DNA from: Hippasteria phrygiana
Lineage: Eukaryota > Echinodermata > Asteroidea > Valvatida > Goniasteridae
Direction: 5' to 3'
Length of the DNA stretch: 64,000 nucleotides
NCBI GenBank assembly: GCA_037893225.1
Contig: JAZGUH010000945.1
Location: 496,001-560,000, forward strand
Made by a program: the position numbers and the translations under genes. The notes under the pieces are model-generated. The model ran no database searches. It saw only the letters and a list, made by a program, of their open reading frames with translations, and was not told the origin of the DNA. Positions 20,106-31,180 of the stretch are shown piece by piece (within the stretch, counting starts at the first letter, position 1; each line of letters opens with the position of its first letter).

Positions 20106-22541
20106 GGGTAGGCGTACTAACTTGCGCAGAGTCCGTAACTTGCCAATACATGTATTTTTGTTTCGCTATACACGTGATGACTTTCCATTGTTCCCTTTAA
20201 TATAACCCATCCCCATAGACTAAGCACTAGTTTGCCTGTGCACACTTTTTCCGAACAAATAAATAGATGTGAGGACAGTATTGTTCCCTTTTTGTTATAC
20301 CCTCTTTTCTGTCCTCACGTGTAATGCGATACATGACACCTTGACAGGCCAGCACCACGCATGCAGCCCAGCAAGTGCGAGTGTCGTTCGTTTACTTTCC
20401 CTGCAATTGAGTTTAACGGCACTGTGGGCAAGAGCTCGGTATGTACAGCGTGATCCGTGGGGGGGGGGGGTTGGCCGCGGGGGCACGTGCCCCCCCCCCG
20501 GTAAATTGAGTCGTAAAAAAAAATATAAAAAAAGAGGGAAAAAAAGAGGGGGAGGTGAGAGAAAAGGAGGGGAGGAGGAGGGCAACCTCCTTAAAAAAAT
20601 ACCGCCGCCGATATTAAACATCTGCTGTGTCTACTTTTTGGCATAAAACTACTGAAACATGCAATAAGAAAAACAAGTTATCAATCATGCCATGGAACTG
20701 AATCACTCTTTTAAGAGAAAACCGGAGTATTTCCCGGATCCCTGGGATTTCAACTCTGTCCATCGATCCCCCTTCAATCCTCCTTGCCGGGTTCGATCCC
20801 ATTTTAATCCCTTTGCCGGATCTAGTGTAAACGCGGTGCGTCTGAACATATAATCCCCTTGGGGAGTTTATTACAGGTTAAATGGCCCCAACCAGCAGGA
20901 AACAATGGATCACTTGACTGAATGACATACTAAATGTGCCTAAATCCTCTATTATGTCTTGCAGCCGATCTGCCGATGGTTTTAACACAGGGCAAAGAAC
21001 AGTTTGAAATCAAGCCCTTTTCTTGAAAACTTCAACTGAACTGAATTAAAACCAAGAAAAATTCCGGATAAATTAAAACTGAAGGGGAAAAACTGCAAAT
21101 TAGACGCCAAAAATGGGGGAGGGAGAAACTTAGATTTTTGTAGTGATGCATGACATGGCTAAAAAATTGCCAAAAAATAATGGCTAACATAATGATATAT
21201 ATATAATCTCCATATACAATGTAATCTTAACAACTTTGTTTTTTTAAAGTCAGGTGAAAGTGGTCAGGAATCGCCTCAGATTGCACCACGGAGCATCCAG
21301 AATCCAAAATTGTAATTATTGTCATTTATTGCAATTCAAGCTCAAGAAAAGGTTAAATTTCGACACAATTTTGTACCTAAAATTGTGTAAACCCCAGGGG
21401 CTTTACCTCAACCCCTAGCAAGGGCTTTGCGCCTGCAACCCACCAGGGGGCCCTTAAGCGGTCCCTTGGACCCCGTGCCGTGTCGCGCTCCACACAAGGA
21501 TGGCCTTTCAAAAATCATCCCCCCCACATGTAACAAGAAATCTCCGCGCATGGGTACACATAATATGCGAACTTTTTGTTTGACCGCACGCAGCCCATTG
21601 GTGAATAACGCCTTTCCCCGAGATCAAACTGACATGCGCCATTTAACTCTGTGTAGAATTCACCAAATATTTGCAGATATTGTTGAATGTAACAAAAGAG
21701 ACGGAATACATTATAGTTTTGCGTGCGTAGCTTTTCAAAATACAATTTATTTTCTGTTCCTTTTTGTACCTGTTTCGAATTGTGTTCATTGGAAGTTGCA
21801 GCCGGTGCAACCATGTTTATTAATCACTCCGTAGACGAATTTCATATTCGCCCCATCTGCGCACTTCCGGGTTGAAAGTGAGGCTCTCGGTGCTAAACAA
21901 ACACAGTGCAATAGTACCGTGTAAGTCTCGCGCATAAAGGTCACGATTAAACTTCCCGGCACCCCCGAGCCGGCTGGTATAGGACTTTTACGTGTACTTG
22001 ATTTTGTTTTCTATAATACTTTGTTTTAACGAAGATCTGAACTATAAAACGGCCATAAATGTTGATGAAAAATCCAAAATTAATTTTACAATAATTATAT
22101 GAAAACATGCATGACTGTCTAAATTATTAAAGAAAAGTGAAAACAAAATGTTTGACCTGAGCGTCAGGTTGCATCGTAATTGGCTCATTGTCGGGATGTA
22201 AAAGCCGGCCTCAAAAATCCCTGTACCACATGAATTTTAGCGTTGACGCGCAAATCGCATGCATGACACCGCTCGCTTAACGCTTGCTTGACATGCTGCG
22301 CTTGAAGGCGTGCAAGATGGTTTTGATGCTATCATGTATGCTTTATGTTTAGATTAATAAACGCCTGGCAAAAAAGGATCGAACAAACATGTATGCACTG
22401 TAGGGCTTGTAAAAAATGCCATCGGGTTAACACAAATAATACAACACACATGTACCTCTTTCCCCATTATATAATGACCACAATCCCCACCCTGGGAATT
22501 AAGAAACGTGACCAAATCCCCACCTCAGAGGTGGGGTAGCC
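20101..22541. other. No gene; low-complexity tracts and a dispersed repeat
   Basis: G12 near 20459-20470 is opposed by a C run near 20492-20500 around GGGGGCACGTGCCCCC. A purine-rich tract spans about 20530-20585. 21838-21915 matches the repeat at 53305-53390 (CACTTCCGGGTTGAAAGTGA, then CTAAACAAACAC). The rest shows no motif. Confidence 0.5.
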
Positions 22542-22564
22542 GGGGGGGGGGGGGGGGGGGGGGG
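22542..22564 (+). repeat. G23 homopolymer
   Basis: Uninterrupted run of 23 G following CCTCAGAGGTGGGG. Confidence 0.9.
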
Positions 22565-22914
22565 TCAATTGATATGCGCATTCACGTACGCACCAGCTGT
22601 TTCCTGATCCTATACGGCCGCCTTGTACTGCATACGGTCTAAGTTTTAGAAAGATTGGCGCGTTGATGGCGGATGACGTACGTATATGACGTATCTGGAC
22701 TTTTTCGCTCTACTTTTCTCTACTTTGGTATTTGTCAAATAAAATGAAAAATACTATTTTTCTTAAAGCTTTCAGTAAAACCAACAGCGTCAAAACAAAT
22801 TATTTCAAGAAAACTACTCGCTTTACACGTTGAAGCTCCTATTCGAGGTGCCCTGAAGTTTGGTTTCTCGTCAACTCGCGTACGTTCTCGGGGTCAACTT
22901 ACACGCTCTATACA

Positions 22915-23005
22915 CACTATGAACATCTAACAAACGAAAACCCACGCAGTCCTTTGTTACAAACAAAGGACTGCGTGGGTTTTCGTTTGTTAGATGTTCA
23001 TAGTG
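22915..23005. repeat. Perfect 44-bp hairpin with 3-nt loop
   Basis: Bases 22915-22958 (starting CACTATGAACATCTAAC, ending CAGTCCTTTGTT) are the exact reverse complement of 22962-23005, separated by ACA. No mismatch was found in either arm. It matches no other repeat in the window and has no clear flanking duplication. It could be a young foldback, a small-RNA hairpin locus, or a template-switch or assembly artefact. Confidence 0.9.
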
Positions 23006-23372
23006 ACAGCACATCCATCCAGCTTTTCTGCCAATCGTTAAAGAGAAACTAAAGCGCCTATTACAATTTTGACTTTTTGGACTTTTCCGACAGTTTAAAT
23101 ACTCTTTTAACTGATGGAGATTAGTTGCAGACGAGAGTGACTTTTTAATAAAAAGGGTTGTTATTCTGAACCATTTATCCTGTTTCGCGAAAGCTCATTA
23201 TGATTGTAAATGTATGTACCTGACCTCGTGACGTACACGTGTAGAGTTGGTTGATGCTACAGCCAAACACTAGTGCATGTACGTAAGTGGAGTTGATGCT
23301 GCTGGAAGAGTTTTTGTGGACATAACTCCTCCGTTTTCCCGTATATTTTGTCTAATTTTTATATTATTTCAG

Positions 23373-23794
23373 TATGAGCATGGTTCTGAGATAATCATTA
23401 TGCCTCGATCGTGTGTAGTTGGGGGTTGCACGAGGAACAGCGACAAAAACCCTGACCTAACCTTCCTGCGATTCCCAGTGCTGAATTGAGTTCAAAGGCG
23501 ACAGTGGGTCCGCTTTGTAGACAATACAATAATGCTTTTCGGCTGTTGAAATGGTCGAATATATGTGCAGAACATTTCGCAAAAGACTGTATTGATGATA
23601 GTGTTAGTATAACAACTCAGCTAAGTTTGAAGGCACAATTCCGTTTGAAGGCTGATGGAGCCATTCCAAATCTGAAGTCGCCGAGCATTCCAATCCTGTC
23701 CCGGACTAACGCGCCCCAGACCACAACGACGTTCCCTGCGATTGCCGGCTCGAGCAGCCAGAGCCCCGGCCGTCTCCCTGTCCACCCTGCTTGA
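23373..23794 (+). pseudogene. THAP zinc-finger exon, disrupted
   Basis: After an acceptor-like TTATATTATTTCAG (ending 23372), an ATG at 23400 opens MPRSCVVGGCTRNSDKNPD followed by LTFLRFP. That is the N-terminus of a THAP domain with the first two zinc-binding Cys. An in-frame TGA lies at 23487-23489, after which QRRQWVRFVD continues. A frameshift near 23548 leads to WSNICAEHFAKDCIDD, which supplies the Cys-x2-His ligands, and then LKADGAIPN, equivalent to the AVP-box end. All four C2CH ligands can be seen but not in one frame. THAP domains bind DNA in cellular regulators and in P-element/Kolobok-type transposases. Nothing after 23794 shows a transposase, so origin is undecided. Confidence 0.75.
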
Positions 23795-24129
23795 CTCAAC
23801 ATGCATTGTACACGTACGGTACCGTATAGGCTGCATGCGATTGAGTCTGATATCTTATAACGGAAATTGTGTGTATAGTTCTGAGAAGGTGCGGGTCCTT
23901 ATGAGGGCTGCATAAGCAAAGTCGCCAGACTAGAGTATAGTATCAGCTCACACACAACTCGCCGCGCAGGTCCCAATAAAAGCCGACTGCAAACAAAGGA
24001 AAGTATGACTCATAACTAACTTTTCAGCAAGAGCAAACATAATATACAACCCCAATTAACAATGTGTCTTACAAAGATGTAAACACTTTAAAATATGTTT
24101 ACCGTGGTGTTAGACATGAATCATCATGC

Positions 24130-24350
24130 AAAAAGCACAGCAAGTAATACTAGCCTTTAATAGACAACAAAATACGTACAGACTCTACGTAAAACATGAA
24201 ATGAATTCGAACGTAATAAAATTTCGGAATGTATTTCCCTTTAAAAAAATCCTCCAAAGCTGGAAATTAGAGAAAAAAATTGGTACCGTCGATGTCTCGA
24301 ACCCACAATTTCATACTTTACAGTCGAACACCGTATCGACTAAGCCATCG
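24130..24350 (-). mobile_element. tRNA-derived SINE-like head
   Basis: On the minus strand an A-box-like TGGCTTAGTCGATACGG (24331-24347) and a B-box-like GGGTTCGAGAC (24294-24304) are spaced as in tRNA genes, with ACTGTAAAGT between them as a possible anticodon region. Stem pairing is poor, so this is more likely a SINE promoter than a tRNA gene. The tail goes into A/T-rich sequence and has no recognised core. Confidence 0.5.
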
Positions 24351-24788
24351 GAATGTTCGGCAGACAACGAGAATTCATTGTCTTATATACCCAGCCCTAT
24401 GCGTACGTATATTAAAAGTATTATAGAGGGCGCTCAACAATTCATCCAGTCGGATGTCGTTCGCTCTGTTAATATGTTTAGCGCCCTCTGGTGTTTGCTT
24501 TTTGTACTTACCCAGGGTTTTTGATATCTTTACCTTTTGCATCAACAGTTGAAAGTTAATTTAGTCTTGGTTTAAGACGTTGTTGGGTATCTGCGCGATA
24601 ACCGGCCGCCGTGAGAGGGCGTTATCAGGACGAACCGCCAGTGACAACGTCTTGGGAATTTCGTAAAATCTTTCCCTCCAAAAGGGGAAAAACTAGTGCG
24701 CATGCGTCAAGTCTGTATGTGAATGATGAAAATTTTCTCTTCACACACGCGCACATACGAAAAAGAGCTGCCATGAAGTACATATGAT

Positions 24789-24987
24789 GCACGATATGGG
24801 GCAGAGGGAAACCCCCCCCCCCCCCCCCCTCTTTTGTGTTGGTCATTGTGTTCTCGGAATCTCAGGAATTCTGTTCAGATCTCTAGGGGGGATGTGTTAG
24901 GTAACAACAGTCTGGAAAGTGTATAGGGTATACAATAGGGACAAAGGGGGGGGGGGGGGGGGGGTACCCCTCTGCCCCATATCGTGC
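24789..24987 (+). mobile_element. G/C-run MITE, copy 2 (best preserved)
   Basis: Ends GCACGATATGGGGCAGAGGG and its exact inverse at the right (CCCTCTGCCCCATATCGTGC). Immediately inside lie C18 (24812-24829) and G19 (24946-24964), then the core CTCTTTTGTGTTGGTCATTG. The homopolymers are therefore complementary parts of one foldback stem. Confidence 0.8.
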
Positions 24988-25491
24988 TGGGTATAGAGTA
25001 CCGGTACCGAAGTCTGACGTCAGTTGGCGTGACAACTGGTTCCAAACAAATGTAAATTTCGACTGTTCCTTTGTTAACAGCCAGTCATCCAAACACAAAA
25101 GTATTCTGGTTCCAAACATTGCATTGACGTCATCACTTCGGTGCTCTATAATGAAGTTACACAATAGTCTGGTAGCTATAGCAAGCCAGTTATACGCGTA
25201 ATCTACTGGCCGAAGGGGCGCTATTAAGTTCGTGAACGAAGCTGCTATGCTTTGCATTGCACTTGCAGGCAGGTCCGGCCGGCTATGCGCTAGCGGCTGC
25301 AGTGTTCACCGCTGGTGTTCGCATGCGACGTCTTGGAACTGTGACGATCGACGCGAGGGAGATACGACGTAAAAAGTGCCGGGCGGGACCGCGCAGGCAA
25401 CCTGGGTGATGGTGTGTGATCTGCGGGAAACTACTTGTTAACTTACATGCAAGAAATACCTCTCCATTATATTAAACCGTCGGGGCTCGGA

Positions 25492-25590
25492 CAACTCGAC
25501 CGTTGAGACAACTCGACCGTCTTTGCGTCAAATGGGAAGACAAGTCGTCCGTGGAGACAAGTCTTCCGTTGAGACAAGTCGTCCGTTGAA
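25492..25590 (+). repeat. 17-bp minisatellite, about 6 units
   Basis: Units such as CAACTCGACCGTTGAGA, CAAGTCGTCCGTGGAGA and CAAGTCTTCCGTTGAGA follow each other, with one shortened unit. Single orientation. It lies inside the 24563-26191 element. Confidence 0.8.
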
Positions 25591-26259
25591 TTGAAGTCGA
25601 CTCGGAGGTAGGGGAATCGCTGGGGTTTTTCGGCGGGGATTCGCGTCCAGCCTCAAAGTCAAACATGAGCCTGAATTTTTGTCGAGTTTCACCAGTAGAG
25701 AAAACCCGCAGGATATCTATAGTGCGTCTCAGTATCTTTGTGAACTGCGTGACAATCTCTGTTTTCCCCGGCTGTAAAGAGGGCCTCGTGAGCTAGTTGT
25801 TTTATTATTATCACGACCTTTTTCTATTTTATATCTAAATCAAATCAAATCACCCAACAAGGTCTCCTCAGCACCATTATAATATGTCATATTCAGCCCC
25901 GTTAAAATGTTCTATTATATTTCCATCATTCCGGAACTTATTAGTTCATTCCCCTCGGCCCTACCAAACAATCTAAATAGCACGGACATGTATCTTCCCA
26001 CTAACACTCGCGCGGTAGTGGTCGGGGGTTAGACCCTATGCATAATGCGCGCTGCATGCATTGGGCTATAAAGCAGGTGCGTGCGCACAACGCGGCTTCT
26101 ACGAAATTCCCAACAGTTCGTCCTGATAACGCCCTCTCGCGGCGGCCGGTTATCGCGTATATACGTAACAACGTCTTGAACCAAGACTAAAGTTTATCCA
26201 GAAAACAATACGGTAATTTGCAGCCTGTATCGTTCCTTAGACAGGCGCGGCGGATCCAG

Positions 26260-26300
26260 GGGGGGGGGTGGGGGGAGGGGGGTCAACCCCCCCCCCCCCT
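26260..26300. repeat. G-run/C-run pair
   Basis: G runs (about 26260-26282) and C13 (about 26287-26299) form opposed tracts around GTCAA. Preceded by GGCGCGGCGGATCCAGG, similar to the terminus of the element at 49874-50130. A further C run lies at about 26455-26468. Confidence 0.6.
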
Positions 26301-26505
26301 GCTCGTTGGCAATTTTTGTTTTTTCCTTGTAGGGGCCTACGCCTAAAGTTGCAAACCAGAAAAGCAGAAACCCTACAGGTCCTATTTTGCCTATGGGTAA
26401 GAACAAAACAAAGAGGTTAAATGGCGCCACCAACGGTGATAAAGTGTGTCAGCGCCCCCCCCCCCCCCGCATATAAAAACAAATCGCAGACGAAGCATTT
26501 GGGAG

Positions 26506-26690
26506 TCACCTTTCTGGGCAAATTTGAGATGAAACACATTCGGGCAGATCGTTGATGTAGGTCAAAAAGAGTAGTGGACCTAGTACTGTACCCTGGGGGA
26601 CACCGGAGACCACTGGAGGGCTTGATGAAAACTGCCTGTCCATTACGACTTTTTGGTGTCTCTTTGTGAGGGCATAGTGAGGGTAGAAAA
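26506..26690 (-). pseudogene. LINE RT palm fragment (third LINE)
   Basis: Reads HQKVVMDRQFSSSPPVVSG followed by VPQGTVLGPLLFLTYINDLP. SGVPQGTVLGPLLF is RT block B of CR1/jockey-type LINEs. The fragment begins and ends abruptly, with no block A or catalytic FADD retained. Confidence 0.85.
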
Positions 26691-26939
26691 AACACTCAAC
26701 ATAATTTTCCATTAAAATTAGCATGAACATAAATATTACCGTACCTGAAAATTTTCTTAAAGAAAGCTTTGAATCACAAGCCTTAGAATTATCTTCAAAA
26801 CCTCTCAGAATTAGCGGCAGCAATTCGGAACCAAAGTTGTATTCGTAAAGCTTAATCTTGCCATTTGCTTAATCTTGCCAAGTGAGACCGCCCTTTACTT
26901 ACTTGCATCCCAAAGAGGGCGCACTTCAAGTACGGACGC

Positions 26940-27020
26940 CATCTTGGAATGTGGGCACTGTCGGCGGTAGACTGGTTCCCGGTCCGCATATGTATATAAT
27001 ATGGGACCGGTAGCTAGCGC
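26940..27020. repeat. Small repeat related to 29962-30025
   Basis: Shares GGCGGTAGACTGGTTCCCGGTCC and GGGACCGGTAGC-type ends, in opposite orientation, with 29962-30025 (CTACCGGTCCCTAC, GTAGGGACCGGGAACCAGTC). The terminus is reminiscent of TAGTCTGGTTCCCTGACC in 15960-16382. Confidence 0.5.
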
Positions 27021-27660
27021 TCATATAAAGCTTCTGATTAGACCACTTCCGCGCGTGCGCAGTAAGCATTTTCTATTTTTAGAGATGATGTTTACATTTT
27101 CGTACAGAATCAACATCTCGAGCACAATGTACATGTAGTTTGTACAGTATCGGAAAACTACGAATAATGCAGCGTAGCCAATGATTCACCGACTTGATGG
27201 GCAGCAGACACGATGAAATTCTTGGAAAACTTGCTGAAATATGGGAAAATACATGTGTTAGGAGTAATATGTAAGCGCAAGTATGGAAATTTAGACCGGA
27301 AGCCTAAAGCCCGGTTCATACTTCATGCGAATGCGAATGCGAAGCGAATTTCATGACGTCAACAATTGAAGTTTCATTGTGACGTTCTCCGTTACCTTCA
27401 CGAATTCGCTTCGCATACCCTGGAGGTCAGATTAATCTACCGTTTGCTTCTTAATCTACCCTTCGCTTGTCGCGCCTAACAATATGATTTCTCATCAGAA
27501 AAACCAAATACAAAACAAAATTATACAAATTGAGTAGAGCATGACGGTTTAGACAAATTTAATAATTTTTTATTACAAAGCAGAAAGAAAAACTGACAAA
27601 AAAAGAAAATGAAAAAGTGACATTCGTTTTTAATCAATAATAGGTCGAACCTTTATACCC

Positions 27661-27815
27661 AGCACAATATGGGGCAGAGGGGTAAGCCCTCCCATCCCTC
27701 TCCAGACTTTTGTTACCCAACACATCCCCCCTAGACATCTGAAGAGAATTCCTGAGATTCAGGGAACACAATGACCAACACAAAATGGGTGGGGTTCCCT
27801 CTGCCCCATATCGTG
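27661..27815 (-). mobile_element. G/C-run MITE, copy 3, reversed
   Basis: Opposite orientation to copy 2. Ends AGCACAATATGGGGCAGAGG and CCCTCTGCCCCATATCGTGC, core CAATGACCAACACAAAA. In this copy the G/C runs are short, so long homopolymers are not an obligatory part of the family. Confidence 0.75.
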
Positions 27816-28359
27816 CATCATATGCGAACTTTGAACCTTTTTTTTTTGGGGGGGGGGGAGGGGGGGGGGGCACTCACATCAGTAGTGATCGACTGTGGAG
27901 CAGTAGATGGCAAAGGCAAGCTATATACGAAGCCCTTTAAGAGGAGGGGGGGGGGGGGGGGTCCATGCAAATTCAGAGCTGAAATCGATTGCATAATACT
28001 GTAAAATCTAAAATAGAATTCAAGCTTTTGCTAACATATTTTAACATTTTAAAGATTTTCCAGCCCATGATTAAGACTTCCCATTTTGCATTCATTGTGG
28101 CTACAATATTATGTTGGCCTCCTTGTTTGCAACAGGAGAGGGGGGGGGGGGGGGGGGGGGCTATGATTAAATATATTTTTTTAAACAAGCCCCAATTGAC
28201 TCCACAAATTTATGCATTTAAACACAAGTATGAAAGGGTTATTCGGCATGAAGCTTTGAAGATCTCTTTTCGATTCTGAACTTAATATTTGTCCTGTCAA
28301 TGCTGGATGTTATGAAACTGGTGGTCTTCATTCCAATCAATGAACAAATTTCCTTCCTT
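27816..28359. repeat. No gene; three G-run tracts
   Basis: G runs at about 27847-27869, 27945-27960 and 28140-28160. No motif-bearing frame and no family core identified. Confidence 0.6.
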
Positions 28360-28690
28360 CTTTGTAGACTTGGCAGTTGCAGTGACAGCAAGAAAAAATG
28401 CTCTTGGAAACAGTGACTGCAGTTTAGATACTTTCTAAAATCTTGTCTAAAGTCTGCCCCTAATGAAGGACACTGTGGGCTTCATCAATCACAACAATAA
28501 CATGAGTCACACTGTTCTGATAGGGCTTTGTGACGAAAACATCACACACATGTTTCTCCAATAAATGTTCAATATGCCCATTAACGTCAAAAAATCTTCC
28601 ATCTGTAACACTTTCACTCTGGTGTCCTGTTGCTCATCTGCAATAGTTGGGCACCTTTTGTCACTGACTTGAATGGCACATGCACCGTAT
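28360..28690 (-). pseudogene. RecQ-like helicase fragment
   Basis: One minus frame reads GHIEHLLEKHVCDVFVTKPY, then THVIVVIDEAHSVL (DEAH at 28475-28486). A neighbouring frame gives FLAVTATAKSTKKEG at 28362-28400. VIDEAH is the Walker B/motif II and LAVTATAK the motif III of RecQ-type DNA helicases (the family normally reads DEAH and then ALTATAT 30-40 residues later). Stops and a shift lie between. No motif I or C-terminal helicase lobe was found nearby, so this is an isolated exon-like relic, perhaps a processed or retroposed piece. The family call depends on two motifs. Confidence 0.5.
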
Positions 28691-29109
28691 CTGCTTGAAA
28701 AGAAAAAGAAAATTTACGCAAATTAATAGCAGTACTGCTGTTTGCATACATAGCATAAGTCGGGTGCTATCAGTGGATATGCATTATTGCCTGATGGCGC
28801 AGTGCTATATCAGTCAACTGTACCACTATCAAAATGGAGGTCTTTCCTATAGGATCACCTGATCACGCAAATCTATTTCTGAGCAAGTGCAAACACATCT
28901 TTGACAAACAAGTGAATCGGTAGTGATTTCAAAAATTAATATCTTCCAACCATTTGTCAGGGTTGTTTTTGCACAAATACTGGCACTGGATGCCTGAAAC
29001 ATGAGTAAGCACTAGTTGGACAATCAGTTCAGATAGAACTCTCTATTGTATAACTAACATGATTCAGACTAGTTTTAATATGAAAGAAATTTGTCACATC
29101 GGAAAGATT
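28691..29109. other. No recognisable feature
   Basis: Upstream, on the minus strand, of the helicase fragment. I looked for a Walker A motif and did not find one. Confidence 0.45.
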
Positions 29110-29113
29110 TTAA

Positions 29114-29463
29114 TACCCCCACCAAAATCGGTAAAGAACAGCAAAATCTTGGAAAATAGCAAACCCTCCTTGATAACAACTTTCTAAACATGTGGTACAA
29201 CCTGTTATACCAAGATTTATTTCAGCAAAATCTGTAAAAAATGAGGAAGAAATCAACATACATGTATGATTGTGAACACTTTGAGTGACTTTACATGGTG
29301 CCAAGAACTTCTAACAAAAAACTTTCTTCCCCTATATTGCAATAAAATGTCCCAACAAAATTCTCAAAATTAAAGGTTGTGCCAAGTATTTATACAAATA
29401 TGAACACAAATGGATGGTTATTTTCCAATATTTGCTGTTCCTTAACGATTTTGGTTGGGGGTA
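29114..29463. mobile_element. MITE with TTAA target
   Basis: Left TACCCCCACCAAAATCGGTA and the inverse of the right end (TACCCCCAACCAAAATCGTT) match over about 50 bp. TTAA flanks at 29110-29113 and 29464-29467. A TTAA target points to piggyBac or Kolobok-type elements. Length 350 bp. Confidence 0.75.
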
Positions 29464-30191
29464 TTAAGCGGGCTGCAAATGGTTGTTGCTGCTCTCAGTA
29501 TACATGGCCACTACACGATGAGACTTTTCTCCAGTCCAGTCTCACTCAGTATTCTTATTTCTCCGTACTAAGTCCATCGTTCTCGTAATCGTATATCCAG
29601 CATCACACTTCACACTAATCACAGTCTTCTTGTTTTTGTAGGCAAAATCGCCATCGTCATGATCATGACCGTGTCTCCTCCGCGAAGGCAACATTTCAAG
29701 CATTTCAACAGCATAGGTTTCAAATATGAAAAGCAGTGCCTCTCTCCTTGTTGATGGTTGCGAAAATATACCTTTTTTTTTTAGACCTAAGCGAAAATCT
29801 AAACGAATATTCGTAATATACACTGACGAACGTATCAGCACCACACATATTGGCCGGCCGGCCGTACTCTCGACACTACCATGGCCAAGTTGCATTGTGG
29901 GTATGATCCCTGACCTGTACATTTGCATGAAACCAGAGGAAAACCTCCGAAATTTATTACCCGCTACCGGTCCCTACTTTTGAAATCCGAAGGACAATGT
30001 AGGGACCGGGAACCAGTCTACGTCGGCGGCCGAATTGAAGATCACTATACCGCGGTTTTTCAGTACCGAACAAGCCTGAGCGCTATATCGAATGATTTTT
30101 TTGAGTCCTTGTTCGTGATACTTATAGCGACGTTGTACTGTACAACCCGATCCAAATCTCACTGATCTCTATGCAAAAAAATCTGGATAGT
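29464..30191. other. No gene; one small repeat
   Basis: Only the 29962-30025 repeat was recognised. The open frames on both strands show no motif. Confidence 0.45.
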
Positions 30192-30369
30192 CAATGGGAG
30201 ACTTGTGAGATGCTGGTGGCAGCAGACATATCCGATCCTTTTAGTTCTCACCAGTTGTGCGCATGCTCAGAACTATGTGTGCGTGCTTAGAACTACGCGC
30301 ACATGCTCAGAACAAGCAAAAAGGACCGGTATGTCTGCTGCCCTCCAGCGTCTCAAAAGTCCCCCATTG
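30192..30369. mobile_element. 178-bp foldback with internal 20-bp triplication
   Basis: Arms of about 50 bp: CAATGGGAGACTTGTGAGAT and GGCAGCAGACATATCCG on the left match the inverse of the right arm. The loop has three copies of a roughly 20-bp unit built on TGCTCAGAACTA. No target duplication seen. Confidence 0.7.
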
Positions 30370-30446
30370 GCTGTGCGAGTTGAAGGTTGCTGGTCAGTAA
30401 ATCGGCCGAAAATTGCCTTCGCCGACCAAATTACGATCAGCGAGCC

Positions 30447-30605
30447 CTCCATTGCAATTCTTTGCTGTTAGAGCATTTTTGGGCCATGAACTTGAGGGTT
30501 TGTAAAAGGGAAGGCTGGAAGCCGTGCACAGGACTGTCAGCTTGTATTACTGTGAAATTCGGATGAAATCGGGCCCTAAAAGTGCTCTATTATGCAATGG
30601 AGCGT
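30447..30605. mobile_element. Foldback, CTCCATTGCA terminus
   Basis: Left CTCCATTGCAATTC with AGAGCATTTTTGGGCC is the imperfect inverse of the right GGGCCCTAAAAGTGCTCT with TGCAATGGAG. About 160 bp. Confidence 0.6.
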
Positions 30606-31144
30606 AGACATAGTGTTTCAAGCTGGCAATGGGCTACAGGACTACTTTTAGGGGGGAACATCTTTGGATGGACATTTTTCCCAAAAAGTCATCGGCTAAT
30701 CTAACAAAATTGAACAGAAACTGAAAAAGATGAAATAAACTTTAAGTTGATGTGTGTCACAAACACCTTGGAAGTATTTTCCTTGAATTTTGGAAGTTGG
30801 CGTATTTATCATTGGGGTCTATGGAGGTTGATTTACTAGTGTGCAACCTCAAGCCGCTGCCCGCCATCTTACTATGCCCAAAACAATTTGATAACCTTGC
30901 ACATCCTCATCAGTAGACGTTAATCACTGTACTGATACTGGCTTCAGTTGTCGTACAACTATCTGCAGCTGCATTGCGAGTCCACGCTAGTTATGTATGC
31001 CCGTGTTCACTGCCTTGTATCAATAGCGCCCTCAACACAAAATTAAACACCAGGTTGTCAGTCGCATTCCGGGGCTTTTTAATACACAGCTCTAGACAAA
31101 ATACAATGGGGCGGGTTAGATGGCTGTGTTAATGTGTTAGGACT

Positions 31145-31180
31145 AATCTGGGGTGGGGTGGGGTGGGGGTTGGGGTTACG
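31145..31180 (+). repeat. GGGGT-type microsatellite
   Basis: Several GGGGT units grading into GGGGTTGGGGTTACGG. Not a telomeric TTAGGG array. Confidence 0.8.

Larger units (their letters stand above)
24563..26191. mobile_element. 1.6-kb inverted-repeat element, ~100-bp arms
   Basis: Left arm 24563-24660 and right arm 26100-26191 are close inverses, sharing GTCTTGGTT, AAGACGTTGTT, CGCGATAACCGGCCGCCG, GAGAGGGCGTTATCAGGACG and GGGAATTTCGTA. The interior includes G/C-run MITE copy 2 and a 17-bp minisatellite, so it is composite. A possible imperfect flank AAAGTTAA/AAAGTTTA is seen. Terminus-like fragments also occur at 174-197 and 6505-6524. No transposase frame. Confidence 0.65.

Noticed and set aside
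20769..20795. B-box-like GCCGGGTTCGATCCC as a tRNA
   Set aside because: No A box at the right distance upstream and no cloverleaf pairing.
24290..24350. A functional tRNA gene
   Set aside because: A and B boxes are present but acceptor and anticodon stems do not pair; a SINE head is likelier.
31145..31180. Telomere-like GGGGTTGGGGTT
   Set aside because: Short, irregular GGGGT units; not a TTAGGG array.
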